Below, in pieces: positions 1 to 7,234 of a stretch of 16,971 nucleotides of DNA. Source of the DNA: Betaproteobacteria bacterium (GTDB lineage: Bacteria > Pseudomonadota > Gammaproteobacteria > Burkholderiales > SG8-41); the NCBI GenBank assembly GCA_025356695.1, contig JANXSE010000438.1, positions 1-16,971 of the forward strand, in the 5' to 3' direction. Under the pieces are notes generated by a model. The model was not told where the DNA came from and searched no databases. It worked only from the letters and a program-made list of their open reading frames with translations. Each line of letters begins with the position of its first letter. The first letter of the stretch is position 1. Made by a program: the position numbers and the translations under genes.

Positions 1-1650
1 GTAAACCACTTTCCCGCCCACTGCCGTCAGCACCGGTTTGATGAAGCGGATGTCGTCCTCGCTCACCGTCAGGTAATCGCGGTCCAGCACGATGAAGTCG
101 GCGAGCATGCCGGGCACGATCGCACCTTTGCGGTTTTCTTCCCAGCTAAACCACGCCGGCCCGCGCGTGTAGGCGCGCAGCGCCTGTTCGCGCGTCAGGC
201 GTTCGGTCGGGCGCACGAGATCGCCGCGCCAGTTTTTGCCAGTGACCAGCCAGCCGATCGAGATGAACGGGCGGTAAGACGACGACGTGGTGCCATCGGT
301 GCCGCCGGCGAAGGGCAGGCCGCTGTTGACCACGGTTTTCACCGGCGGGATGTCAGTGGCGCGCTCGCCCCAGTTAGCTTTCATCAGTTCGCTGCCGAGT
401 GACTGGCGGTTCTGCATCTGCACGCCCATGCCGAGCTTTTTCATGCGCTCGATGATCGACGGCGTGATTTGCTCGGCGTGCAGAAAGTTGACGCGCAGTT
501 TGTCGATCGGCGATTGTGCGTGCGCGGCTTCAAGTGAATCGAGCATCGCGTTCATGGTGGTTTCGATAGTGGCGTGAAACTGGAAGCTCACCTTGTTGCG
601 CGCGCCGCTGGCGACGATTTTCTGCAATTCGGCTTTCGCCTCGGCTGAAATCGGAAACTGTTTCGGCAGATAGCCGTCGCCCATCGCATTCAACACGCCT
701 TCACCCAGACCGTTGAGCAGCAGCATGTCGTCGCCGAAGCCCGCCGCCGGATATTCGAGCCAGCGCTGCGCGTGTTCTAAGTTCATGGTCGGAAAGTGCA
801 AACCGACGCGCAGCGACATCTGGCGCCGCCGCCACGCTTCGAACAGCACTTGATAATCGTCTTCGGCCACACCAATGCCGAAGGTTTCGCCGGTGCTGGT
901 GAGGCCGGCCGCGTTGAAGTCGCGCATGACCAGACGCAGGCCTTCGACCTTGTCGTCGAACGATTGTTTGGGGAAGGAACGTTCGGCGAGGGTTTGTCCG
1001 GCGAAGCCGCGGATGCTGCCGTCGAACTGGCCGGCGGCGTCCTTGCCGATGCTCACGCCGGGCGGCAAGGTCATTGCAGAGGTGATGCCGCTCAGCTTCA
1101 TCGCCGCTGAATTCATTTGCCCGACTTCGCGCAGTGCCTGCACGTAGACCGGGTGATTGGGGGCAATCGCATCGAGTTCGGCGCGCGTCGGCATGCGGCG
1201 TTCCTTGATCTGGCTGTGGTGCCAGCCACCGAGCGTGAGTATCCAAGTGCCGGGCGGGGTTTGCTGCGCGCGTGTCTTGATGATGTCGAGAATGTCCGCC
1301 ACCGATTGCGCTTCATCGAGGCGCGCTTCGTATTTCCACCAGAAGCCGGCGCGCACCATGTGGATATGCCCGTCATTGAGGCCCGGCGTCACGGTGCGGC
1401 CCTGCGCATCAATCACCTGCGTGCCGGCACGCGCCAGCGCGCGGATTTCTTCATTGCTGCCGACGGCGAGGAATTTGCCGTCGCGCACGGCGAAGGCCTG
1501 CGCAATCGTCGAACGATCATCGACCGTGACGACCTTGGCGTTGACGACGATCAGCGAGGGTGCATTGCGCGGGGCTTCGACCGCAAGGTCGGCGCACCCG
1601 GCACACGCGAATAGAAGGCCGAGCAGGGCGACGATGGCAGAGGTCTTCAT
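1..1650 (-). CDS. YtcJ-like amidohydrolase, exported, probable lipoprotein (C-terminus cut by window edge)
   Basis: I see 550 uninterrupted codons running off the left edge. The protein belongs to the amidohydrolase 3 (YtcJ) family: metal-dependent hydrolases of amide-type bonds whose substrates are mostly unknown. A hydrophobic N-terminus carries cysteines at 16 and 19, so LFAC or CAGC could serve as a lipobox; export and possibly lipidation are inferred. Visible metal-site residues are H95 and H97 in NDGHIHM, H359 in FQFHAT, H391 in NFLHAEQ and D452 in AGGTDG. At the strand where many relatives have a bridging lysine (VKxFxDGS) this protein reads NGLGEG (E317), so glutamate may replace carboxylated lysine; that alignment was done by eye. 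The C-terminal part, with PGMLADFIVLDRD near 513-525, matches the usual end, so probably only a few residues are missing. The start at 1650 has GGA eight bases upstream; an in-frame ATG at 1659 is the alternative. It lies 14 bp after the amidase stop, so the two genes are very likely co-transcribed. Confidence 0.88.
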   Translation of the reverse strand, partial: MKTSAIVALLGLLFACAGCADLAVEAPRNAPSLIVVNAKVVTVDDRSTIAQAFAVRDGKFLAVGSNEEIRALARAGTQVIDAQGRTVTPGLNDGHIHMVRAGFWWKYEARLDEAQSVADILDIIKTRAQQTPPGTWILTLGGWHHSQIKERRMPTRAELDAIAPNHPVYVQALREVGQMNSAAMKLSGITSAMTLPPGVSIGKDAAGQFDGSIRGFAGQTLAERSFPKQSFDDKVEGLRLVMRDFNAAGLTSTGETFGIGVAEDDYQVLFEAWRRRQMSLRVGLHFPTMNLEHAQRWLEYPAAGFGDDMLLLNGLGEGVLNAMGDGYLPKQFPISAEAKAELQKIVASGARNKVSFQFHATIETTMNAMLDSLEAAHAQSPIDKLRVNFLHAEQITPSIIERMKKLGMGVQMQNRQSLGSELMKANWGERATDIPPVKTVVNSGLPFAGGTDGTTSSSYRPFISIGWLVTGKNWRGDLVRPTERLTREQALRAYTRGPAWFSWEENRKGAIVPGMLADFIVLDRDYLTVSEDDIRFIKPVLTAVGGKVVY

Positions 1651-1664
1651 GATGAGCATCCGGT

Positions 1665-3020
1665 TCAGGTGAATTCGTGCATGATCCAGCGCGCCACGGC
1701 GAAGAGATTGCCGTCGCGGTGGTCGGCGCCGAGCAGTTGGATGCCGAAGGGAATGCCTGCACTGTGCAGCAGCGGCAGGGCAAACGCCGGGAAACCGAGC
1801 CACGAGCCCGGCGTGAGAAATGTGCGGCTGCCGCTTTCCTGGAGGCCGCGCGGTGCCGGGCCCGACGAGGCCAGCGTGATATAGGCGTCGGCACCAAGTT
1901 CGGTCAGCAGATTGCGCGCCTGCGCGCGGATCGCCTGACGTTTTTCCAGCAGGGCCGTGTAGTCGGCCGGTTGCATGGCATCGGCACGCTTGATCAGGCC
2001 GTGAATGCGTTTGCCGATTTTGGTGCCAAAGCGCGCGATGTAATCGCGGTAAGGCCATTGCATTTCGTAAGCGACGATGTCGAGCGCGCCATCGACATCG
2101 TACTCTAGCGCATCTTCGAAGGCCTGCACGCGCGGTTCATCGTCTTTGCCGACGATCTGCACGCCGGCCGCCGTCAGCGCTTTGAGCGTTTGATTGAATT
2201 GCTGTTTGGCATCGTCGTCGATTTCGTTCCAGCCGCGCGTGTAGAGCACGACGAGTTTTTGCGGCTTGATCGCCACCGGCAACACATCGGCGGCGCCGTT
2301 GAGAAAGCCGTAGCCGGGGCTGCCGATGCCGAGCGAGAGCTGTGAGGCGATCATCCAGACATCCTCGATGGTGGCGCCGATCACGCCGAGGTGGTCGCAG
2401 GTCGAAGACAGCGGATGTATGCCGGCGGTATTGAAGGCGTGAATGGTCGGTTTGAAGCCGACGGCGCCGCAGAATGAGGCGGGCCGCAGCGTCGATCCCT
2501 GTGTCTGCGTGCCGAGGCCGACCGGCAGCATGCCGGCGCCGACAGACGCAGCGGTACCGCTCGATGAACCGCCGGGCGTGCGCTTCGGATCGAAAGGGTT
2601 GGTAGTCGGGCCCGAGAAGCCGATGGCGAATTCAGTGGTCACCGTCTTGTTGAAAATCACCGCGCCGCCGCGCCGCAGCGCGTGCACGCAGGCGGCGTCC
2701 TGTCCGGAATGCCAGCCCTTGAAGGCGGGGCTGCCCATCTGCGTGGGCAGGTCGGCGGTAGCCATGATGTCCTTGATGGCGACGGGGCAGCCGTCGATGG
2801 GCGAGAGCGGTTTGCCGGCGCGCCAGCGTTTGCTTGCGGTATCGGCGGCCTTGCGTGCCATTTTCAGATCGAGGGTGACGAAAGCCTTGACGCGGGTTTC
2901 GTACGTATCGATGTTGTCGATGCAGCGTTCGAGAAAGTCTCGCGGTGTCTGCTTGCGCGACTGGAAGTCGGCAACGCATTGCGCGAACGAAACGGCATAA
3001 GGATTGCGCCAGGCTTGCAT
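1665..3020 (-). CDS. Amidase signature family hydrolase (451 aa)
   Basis: This is a serine amidase of the amidase signature family, which hydrolyses carboxamides to acid plus ammonia or amine. The full Ser-cisSer-Lys triad is visible: K83 in PVAIKDIM, S152 in TPGGSSSGT and the nucleophile S176 in TQTQGSTLRPA. The 24-residue spacing between the two serines is the same as in FAAH. There is no signal peptide, so it should be cytoplasmic. I start it at the ATG at 3020, which has GGAG six bases upstream. The reading frame stays open to 3398, but that extension overlaps the divergent control region and the opposite binding-protein gene and has no family match. The exact substrate is not predictable, because the family includes GatA, allophanate hydrolase and nylon-oligomer hydrolases. 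GatA is unlikely since no GatB or GatC gene is nearby. It leads a two-gene unit with the downstream YtcJ-like gene. Confidence 0.9.
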   Translation of the reverse strand: MQAWRNPYAVSFAQCVADFQSRKQTPRDFLERCIDNIDTYETRVKAFVTLDLKMARKAADTASKRWRAGKPLSPIDGCPVAIKDIMATADLPTQMGSPAFKGWHSGQDAACVHALRRGGAVIFNKTVTTEFAIGFSGPTTNPFDPKRTPGGSSSGTAASVGAGMLPVGLGTQTQGSTLRPASFCGAVGFKPTIHAFNTAGIHPLSSTCDHLGVIGATIEDVWMIASQLSLGIGSPGYGFLNGAADVLPVAIKPQKLVVLYTRGWNEIDDDAKQQFNQTLKALTAAGVQIVGKDDEPRVQAFEDALEYDVDGALDIVAYEMQWPYRDYIARFGTKIGKRIHGLIKRADAMQPADYTALLEKRQAIRAQARNLLTELGADAYITLASSGPAPRGLQESGSRTFLTPGSWLGFPAFALPLLHSAGIPFGIQLLGADHRDGNLFAVARWIMHEFT

Positions 3021-3061
3021 GATTTCTCCACGGGGCTGCAGGGCGGGCCGCACGGGGCGGC

Positions 3062-3070
3062 TGTTATAAT
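3062..3070 (+). promoter_or_regulatory. Extended -10 promoter element for the binding-protein operon
   Basis: TGTTATAAT matches the sigma-70 extended -10 consensus TGnTATAAT exactly. There is no recognisable -35 at the usual distance (the stretch is GC-rich), which is tolerated for extended -10 promoters. Transcription would start near 3077 and give a leader of roughly 83 nt before the ATG at 3160. Promoter activity is inferred from sequence only. Confidence 0.5.
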
Positions 3071-3103
3071 CGGCGCGGTGCTGCGTGCGGCGCCGGTGCT
3101 GTC

Positions 3104-3146
3104 TCCGGAGCGCGTCCGGATCAATTCCGATTGTAACCGATCGTAA
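3104..3146 (+). repeat. Helically phased TCCGGA-type repeats in the leader of the receptor operon
   Basis: TCCGGA starts at 3104 and at 3115, and the related TCCGAT starts at 3126, so three copies sit exactly 11 bp apart. ACCGAT follows at 3136. The last part can also be read as a tandem 10-mer, CCGATTGTAA at 3127-3136 and CCGATCGTAA at 3137-3146, with one mismatch. TCCGGA is itself palindromic. The block lies just downstream of the predicted transcription start, so a repressor-type operator or an mRNA leader element are both possible. Function is inferred. Confidence 0.4.
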
Positions 3147-3159
3147 AGGGGTGTCTGGC

Positions 3160-4125
3160 ATGTCGGTCCTCAGGATTTTGCCGGGTGTGGCGGTCATGTG
3201 TTCGCTGGCATTTGCCGCGTCCGCACAAAACTTTCCGTCACGGCCGGTGCGCATGATCGTGCCGTTTCCACCGGGCGGCAGCACGGACCTCGTTGCGCGC
3301 GTGGCCGGCCAGAAACTCGCCGAGCTGTGGGGGCAGCAGGTGGTGATCGATAACCGCGGCGGCGCCAACGGCATGATCGGTGCCGATCTCGTCGCCAAAG
3401 CCAGCCCTGACGGTTATACCGCGGTACTTGGCACGATCGGGCCGTTTGCGATCAACGCCGGCCTCTACAAAATGCCCTACGACATCGCGCGCGATTTCGC
3501 GCCGATCACGTATACAGCCAATATCGCCAACGTGCTGGTGGTGCATTCAACGGTTGCGGCAAAGGATGTGAAGGAACTCCTGGCGCTGGCGAAAGCCAAG
3601 CCCGGTCAGCTGTCGTTCGGTTCGAGCGGCACGGGCGGTGCGCCGCATATGGCGGTCGAATTGTTCAAGCTGCTCGCGCAGGTCAACGTCGTGCATGTAC
3701 CGTATAAGGGCGGCGGTCCGGCGATGGCTGATCTGGTCGGCGGCCAGATTTCGGCGAGTTTTGCCAGCATGCCCTCGGCGATTCCGTTCATTAAAGCCGG
3801 CAAGCTGCGTGCGCTGGGCGTCAGTGCGTCGAAGCGTTCGCCGGCGCTGCCCGATACGCCGACGGTGGCGGAGGCCGGGGTGGCGGGCTTTGCGGTGCTC
3901 GACTGGCAGGGTTTGTTCACGACGGCGAAAGCGCCTCCAGCGGTCGTCGCCAAGTTCAATGCCGATGTGGTGCGTGTGCTGGCGATGCCCGAAGTCGTCG
4001 AACGGCTTAACGCAGCGGGCGTTGAAATCCAGACCAGCACGCCGTCGGCATGGGGTGATTTCGTCAAGGCGGAAGTGGCGAAGTGGGGCAAGGTCGTCAA
4101 AGACGCCGGACTCAAAGTCGAATAA
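3160..4125 (+). CDS. Bug/TctC-family periplasmic solute-binding protein 1 (321 aa)
   Basis: This is a receptor of the tripartite tricarboxylate transporter type, which binds carboxylated ligands in the periplasm. A Sec signal peptide ends near ASA|QN at about residue 22-23. Family hallmarks follow in order: RMIVPFPPGGSTD (31-43), VVIDNRGGANGMIGA (61-75), SPDGYT (82-87), KMPYD, VPYKGGGPA, and a C-terminal half with LPDTPTVAEAG. I chose the ATG at 3160 because AAAGGGG sits about eight bases upstream and because the signal peptide then has the same length as in the next three paralogues; upstream in-frame starts (3085, GTG 3151) lack proper spacing. It is the first of four tandem paralogues, 37 bp before the second. 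No TctA or TctB gene is in the window. Ligand unknown: family members bind citrate, nicotinate, glutamate, aspartate and others. Confidence 0.93.
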   Translation: MSVLRILPGVAVMCSLAFAASAQNFPSRPVRMIVPFPPGGSTDLVARVAGQKLAELWGQQVVIDNRGGANGMIGADLVAKASPDGYTAVLGTIGPFAINAGLYKMPYDIARDFAPITYTANIANVLVVHSTVAAKDVKELLALAKAKPGQLSFGSSGTGGAPHMAVELFKLLAQVNVVHVPYKGGGPAMADLVGGQISASFASMPSAIPFIKAGKLRALGVSASKRSPALPDTPTVAEAGVAGFAVLDWQGLFTTAKAPPAVVAKFNADVVRVLAMPEVVERLNAAGVEIQTSTPSAWGDFVKAEVAKWGKVVKDAGLKVE

Positions 4126-4162
4126 AAGAAATTCTCGCGCGCGTGCTGCGCACGGAGGGGTT

Positions 4163-5134
4163 ATGAACGTTGCATTCCGATTGATTGCCGTTGCAGTGGC
4201 GTTGTGCGGGACGCCGTTCGCCGCGGCGCAATGGACACCGAAAATGCCGATCCGCGTGGTGGTGCCTTTTGCGCCGGGCGGGCCGACTGATATTACGGCG
4301 CGCCATCTGTCGAAAAAACTCACCGAGTTGCTGGGGCAGCCGGTGGTGGTGGACAACCGCGCGGGGGCGAACGGCATGATCGGCGCCGAACTGGTGGCGA
4401 AGGCGAAGCCCGACGGTTATACATTGCTGATGCCGACCTCCAGCACGATGGCCATCAATCCGGCGGTCTACGCCAAGATGCCCTACGACCCGATCCGCGA
4501 TTTCGCACCGGTGACGCCGGTGGTCGGCGCGCCGGTGGTGATGGTAGTGACACCCAGCCTGCCGGCGAAGAACCTCAAGGAGTTTATTGCGATTGCGAAG
4601 GCGCGGCCCAACGAAATCGTATTTGCGTCATCGGGTGCCGGCAGCAATCTGCATCTGGCGCTCGAACTCTTCCGCGACCAGGCCGGCATCAAGGTCACGC
4701 ACGTTCCGTACAAAGGCGCAGGGCCGGCGGTCACCGATGTGATCGGCGGGCAGGCACAGGCGATGTTTGCCGATCTGCCGGTGCTGACACCGTTTATCAA
4801 GGCGGGGCGTTTGCGCGCCATCGCGGTGGCGGGATTTGAACGCACGCCGATGTTCCCGCAGTTGCCGACAATGAAGGAACTCGGCTATCCGCGTTTCAAT
4901 GCGCGCCAGTGGTACGGCATGTTCGCACCGGCCGGCACACCGCGTGAGATCGTCATGAAGTTGAATGAGGCGATCCGCCAGGCGGTGGCCTCGCCCGAGG
5001 TGAAAGATCGCTATGCGGAAATCGGCGCCGATGTTTTTGTCCTGAGCCCGGAAGAGTTCGCTACTTTCGTCAAGAGTGAAATCGAGCGCTGGCACGACAT
5101 CGTAAAAAAATACGGTATCGTGCTCGAGTCGTAA
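4163..5134 (+). CDS. Bug/TctC-family periplasmic solute-binding protein 2 (323 aa)
   Basis: This is the second tandem receptor paralogue. The signal peptide has a short hydrophobic core and probably ends near AAA|QW at about 22-23. Conserved blocks are RVVVPFAPGGPTD (31-43), VVVDNRAGANGMIGA (61-75) and KPDGYT (82-87), then AKMPYD, VPYKGAGPA and APAGTPREI. Counted by eye over residues 31-87, 40 of 57 positions match receptor 1 without gaps; the C-terminal half is more divergent. GGAGGGG precedes the ATG at 4163. The frame is open further upstream (to 3638), but that part only reads through receptor 1 in the wrong frame. It sits 37 bp after receptor 1 and 63 bp before receptor 3, so it is probably co-transcribed with both. 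The ligand is probably a carboxylate but is otherwise unknown. Confidence 0.93.
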   Translation: MNVAFRLIAVAVALCGTPFAAAQWTPKMPIRVVVPFAPGGPTDITARHLSKKLTELLGQPVVVDNRAGANGMIGAELVAKAKPDGYTLLMPTSSTMAINPAVYAKMPYDPIRDFAPVTPVVGAPVVMVVTPSLPAKNLKEFIAIAKARPNEIVFASSGAGSNLHLALELFRDQAGIKVTHVPYKGAGPAVTDVIGGQAQAMFADLPVLTPFIKAGRLRAIAVAGFERTPMFPQLPTMKELGYPRFNARQWYGMFAPAGTPREIVMKLNEAIRQAVASPEVKDRYAEIGADVFVLSPEEFATFVKSEIERWHDIVKKYGIVLES

Positions 5135-5197
5135 CGCGCAGCTGACGTCGGTAACGGTCCAGCCGGTCAATCCGGAAACATGAGAAGGTCTGCAAGG

Positions 5198-6163
5198 ATG
5201 CATAACGTTTTGCGAAACATGACGGTTGCCGGCGCAGTGCTGCTGTCGCTCCCGGTAATGGCGGCGGATTTTCCGAACAAGGCGACCCGCGTGGTGACCG
5301 GTTCCGCGCCCGGCGGCGGTTCCGACACGGTGGCGCGCACGCTGTCGGAAAAACTCAACGAACGTTTCGGCCAGCCGGTGCTGGTAGACAACCGTGCCGG
5401 TGCCGGCGGCACCATCGGTGCCGACATTGTGGCGAAGGCGCCACCGGACGGCTACACCTGGCTGGTGGCGACCAGCAGTTCGATGGTGGTCAATCCGGCG
5501 ATGCAGAAGCTGCCCTACGATGTCGAACGCGACCTCGCGCCGGTGACGCAAGTCAGCACGGTGCCTTTCATCCTCGCCGTGCATCCATCGGTGCAGGCGA
5601 AAACAGTCAGCGAACTGATACAACTGGCGAAGGCGCGGCCGGGCAAACTGAGTTACGCCACTTCGGGCATCGGCGCGATGTCGCATCTGGCGATGGAACA
5701 GTTCAAATACATGGCGGGGGTGAATCTGGTGCACGTGCCGTATCGCGGCAGTGCGCCGGCCGCCTACGATTTAATCGCCGGTCAGGTGCAGGTGGCGTTC
5801 AACAATCTGATCCCGACGCTGCCGCATGTGAAGACCGGGCGTTTGCGCGCGCTGGGCGTCAGCGGCCACACGCGCGCCGCCGCGCTGCCCGAAGTGCCCA
5901 CCGTTGCGGAAAGCGGGCTGCCCGGTTACGAAGCGATGCAGTGGTATGGCGTATTGCTGCCGGCCGCCGTGCCCAAAAGCATGGTGACCTTTTTGCACAA
6001 GGAACTGCTCGCGGTATTGCAGAACCCCGCGGTGCGTGCGCGCCTGATGGACGAGGGCGGCGAGGTGATCGGCGGCACGCCGCAGCAATACGCGAAGGTG
6101 ATCCACGACGATCTCGCCAAGTGGACGAAACTCGTCAAGGCGGCCGGCATCAAGGCCGAATAG
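5198..6163 (+). CDS. Bug/TctC-family periplasmic solute-binding protein 3 (321 aa)
   Basis: This is the third tandem receptor. Its signal peptide ends near VMA|AD. Blocks are RVVTGSAPGGGSD (31-43), VLVDNRAGAGGTIGA (61-75), PPDGYT (82-87), KLPYDVERD, VPYRGSAPA and LPEVPTVAESGLPGYEA. The usual VPFxPGG motif is altered to VTGSAPGG, which may reshape the ligand pocket edge; that is inference. Two starts are possible, ATG 5180 and ATG 5198. I prefer 5198 because GAAGG lies nine bases upstream and because Arg31, Gly39-Gly40, Asp43 and Asp84 then fall at exactly the same numbers as in receptors 1, 2 and 4. The next receptor begins 83 bp downstream, with a probable promoter in the gap. Confidence 0.92.
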   Translation: MHNVLRNMTVAGAVLLSLPVMAADFPNKATRVVTGSAPGGGSDTVARTLSEKLNERFGQPVLVDNRAGAGGTIGADIVAKAPPDGYTWLVATSSSMVVNPAMQKLPYDVERDLAPVTQVSTVPFILAVHPSVQAKTVSELIQLAKARPGKLSYATSGIGAMSHLAMEQFKYMAGVNLVHVPYRGSAPAAYDLIAGQVQVAFNNLIPTLPHVKTGRLRALGVSGHTRAAALPEVPTVAESGLPGYEAMQWYGVLLPAAVPKSMVTFLHKELLAVLQNPAVRARLMDEGGEVIGGTPQQYAKVIHDDLAKWTKLVKAAGIKAE

Positions 6164-6181
6164 GCGGCGCGGAATTTGCGT

Positions 6182-6210
6182 TTGAACAAGGCGCGGCTTT
6201 TGCCGATAAT
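6182..6210 (+). promoter_or_regulatory. Probable internal sigma-70 promoter before receptor 4
   Basis: TTGAAC at 6182-6187 and GATAAT at 6205-6210 are separated by 17 bp, the optimal spacer. The -35 matches TTGACA at four of six positions and the -10 matches TATAAT at five of six. It sits in the 83-bp gap after receptor 3, upstream of the GGAG ribosome-binding site at 6238-6241. If active, it would express receptor 4, the GST, the FAH enzyme and the DUF1330 protein independently of receptors 1-3. Confidence 0.45.
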
Positions 6211-6246
6211 GCGCCTCTTCCCATCCTCCCGAGACATGGAGCTACC

Positions 6247-7212
6247 GTGAAAATATTTGCGACGATGCTCGCACTGCTTCTGCTGCCGGCCGTGGCGTTG
6301 CCGCTGCATGCTCAGACCTATCCGTCGAAACCGGTGCGCGTGCTGATTCCGTGGCCGCCCGGTGGTTCCAATGACGTGATCGGCCGCATCGTCATGCAGA
6401 AATTGAGTGAGACCCTCGGCCAGCAATTCGTGGTTGAAAACCGCGGTGGCGCCTCCGGCGCGATCGGCGCCGATCTGGTGGCGAAAGCGCCGCCCGACGG
6501 TTACACCATCATGGTGCATTCGACCAGCCACGTCGGTAACGCGTCGATGTACAAGAAACTGCCGTACGACACGCTGAAGGATTTTGTCGGCGTATCGCTG
6601 CTGGCAAACCAGCCGGGTCTGTTGACCGTGCATCCGGCGCTGCCGGTGAAATCGGTGCGCGAATTCATTGCGCTCGCGCGCGCGCATCCGGGCCAGATCA
6701 ATTATTCGTCTTCGGGCAACGGCAGCACGCCGCATCTGTCGATGGCGCTGTTTGCCGCCATGGCCGGCCTCAAGATGGTGCACGTTCCCTACAAAGGCGG
6801 CGCACCCCAGGTCACAGCGCTGATGTCGGGTGAAACACAGTCGTCGCTGGCGACGATTTCGACGGTGCTGGTGCACGTGCAGTCGGGCCGCTTGCGCGGA
6901 CTGGGTGTCGCCTCGCTCAAACGTTCGACGGCATTGCCGGACATGCCGCCGATTGCTTCGGTCGGATTGCCTGGCTTCGAGATGGACCCGTGGGTCGGCG
7001 TTTTCGCGCCGGCCGGTACGCCGCGCGCCATCGTCGACAAGCTCAATGCCGAAATCAACCGCGCCATGAAGCAGCCGGATGTGCTGAAAAACTTCGCCGG
7101 CCAGGCCAGCGATCCTTGGTACAGCACCGTCGATGAATTCGACGCGCGCCTGAAAGCGGATTACGACAAATATGCCAAGCTCATCAAACTGACCGGCGCT
7201 TCGGTCGAATAG
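6247..7212 (+). CDS. Bug/TctC-family periplasmic solute-binding protein 4 (321 aa, GTG start)
   Basis: This is the fourth tandem receptor. The signal peptide has a leucine-rich core and ends near LHA|QT. Blocks are RVLIPWPPGGSND (31-43), FVVENRGGASGAIGA (61-75), PPDGYT (82-87), KLPYDTLKD, VPYKGGAPQ and APAGTPRAI. It has ENR where receptors 1-3 have DNR, and SND instead of STD/PTD/GSD. The GTG at 6247 follows GGAG by five bases. The longer open frame upstream to 5941 overlaps receptor 3 and is not coding, and a start at the ATG at 6265 would clip the signal peptide. With the GTG start the conserved residues keep the same numbers as in the other three paralogues. It lies 22 bp before the GST gene, so receptor and enzyme are probably on one transcript. 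Confidence 0.92.
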   Translation: MKIFATMLALLLLPAVALPLHAQTYPSKPVRVLIPWPPGGSNDVIGRIVMQKLSETLGQQFVVENRGGASGAIGADLVAKAPPDGYTIMVHSTSHVGNASMYKKLPYDTLKDFVGVSLLANQPGLLTVHPALPVKSVREFIALARAHPGQINYSSSGNGSTPHLSMALFAAMAGLKMVHVPYKGGAPQVTALMSGETQSSLATISTVLVHVQSGRLRGLGVASLKRSTALPDMPPIASVGLPGFEMDPWVGVFAPAGTPRAIVDKLNAEINRAMKQPDVLKNFAGQASDPWYSTVDEFDARLKADYDKYAKLIKLTGASVE

Positions 7213-7234
7213 AAAACACCACAGGAGAAGGGCC

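Larger units (their letters stand above)
3021..3159. promoter_or_regulatory. Divergent intergenic control region (amidase / binding-protein operon)
   Basis: 139 bp separate the start of the minus-strand amidase from the first plus-strand binding protein. The region holds an extended -10 element, phased TCCGGA-type repeats and an AAAGGGG ribosome-binding site at about 3145-3151. The core TTATAA is symmetric, so a minus-strand -10 (TATAAC, reverse complement of 3063-3068) overlaps the plus-strand one. No convincing -35 hexamer is present in either direction. I see no open reading frame of its own here. Confidence 0.6.

Noticed and set aside
1665..3020. Assignment of the amidase as GatA, the glutamyl-tRNA amidotransferase subunit
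   Set aside because: No gatB or gatC is adjacent, and the genomic context is catabolic. The sequence fits the broader amidase signature family.
3021..3398. N-terminal extension of the amidase to an ATG at 3398
   Set aside because: The extension overlaps the divergent promoter region and the first receptor, while the ATG at 3020 has a good ribosome-binding site and gives the expected start of an amidase.
4185..7069. Possible recent duplication or recombination hot spot among the receptor genes
   Set aside because: The nucleotide sequences have diverged widely; I see no long identical stretches between copies, so recent duplication is not supported even though the common register suggests an old one.
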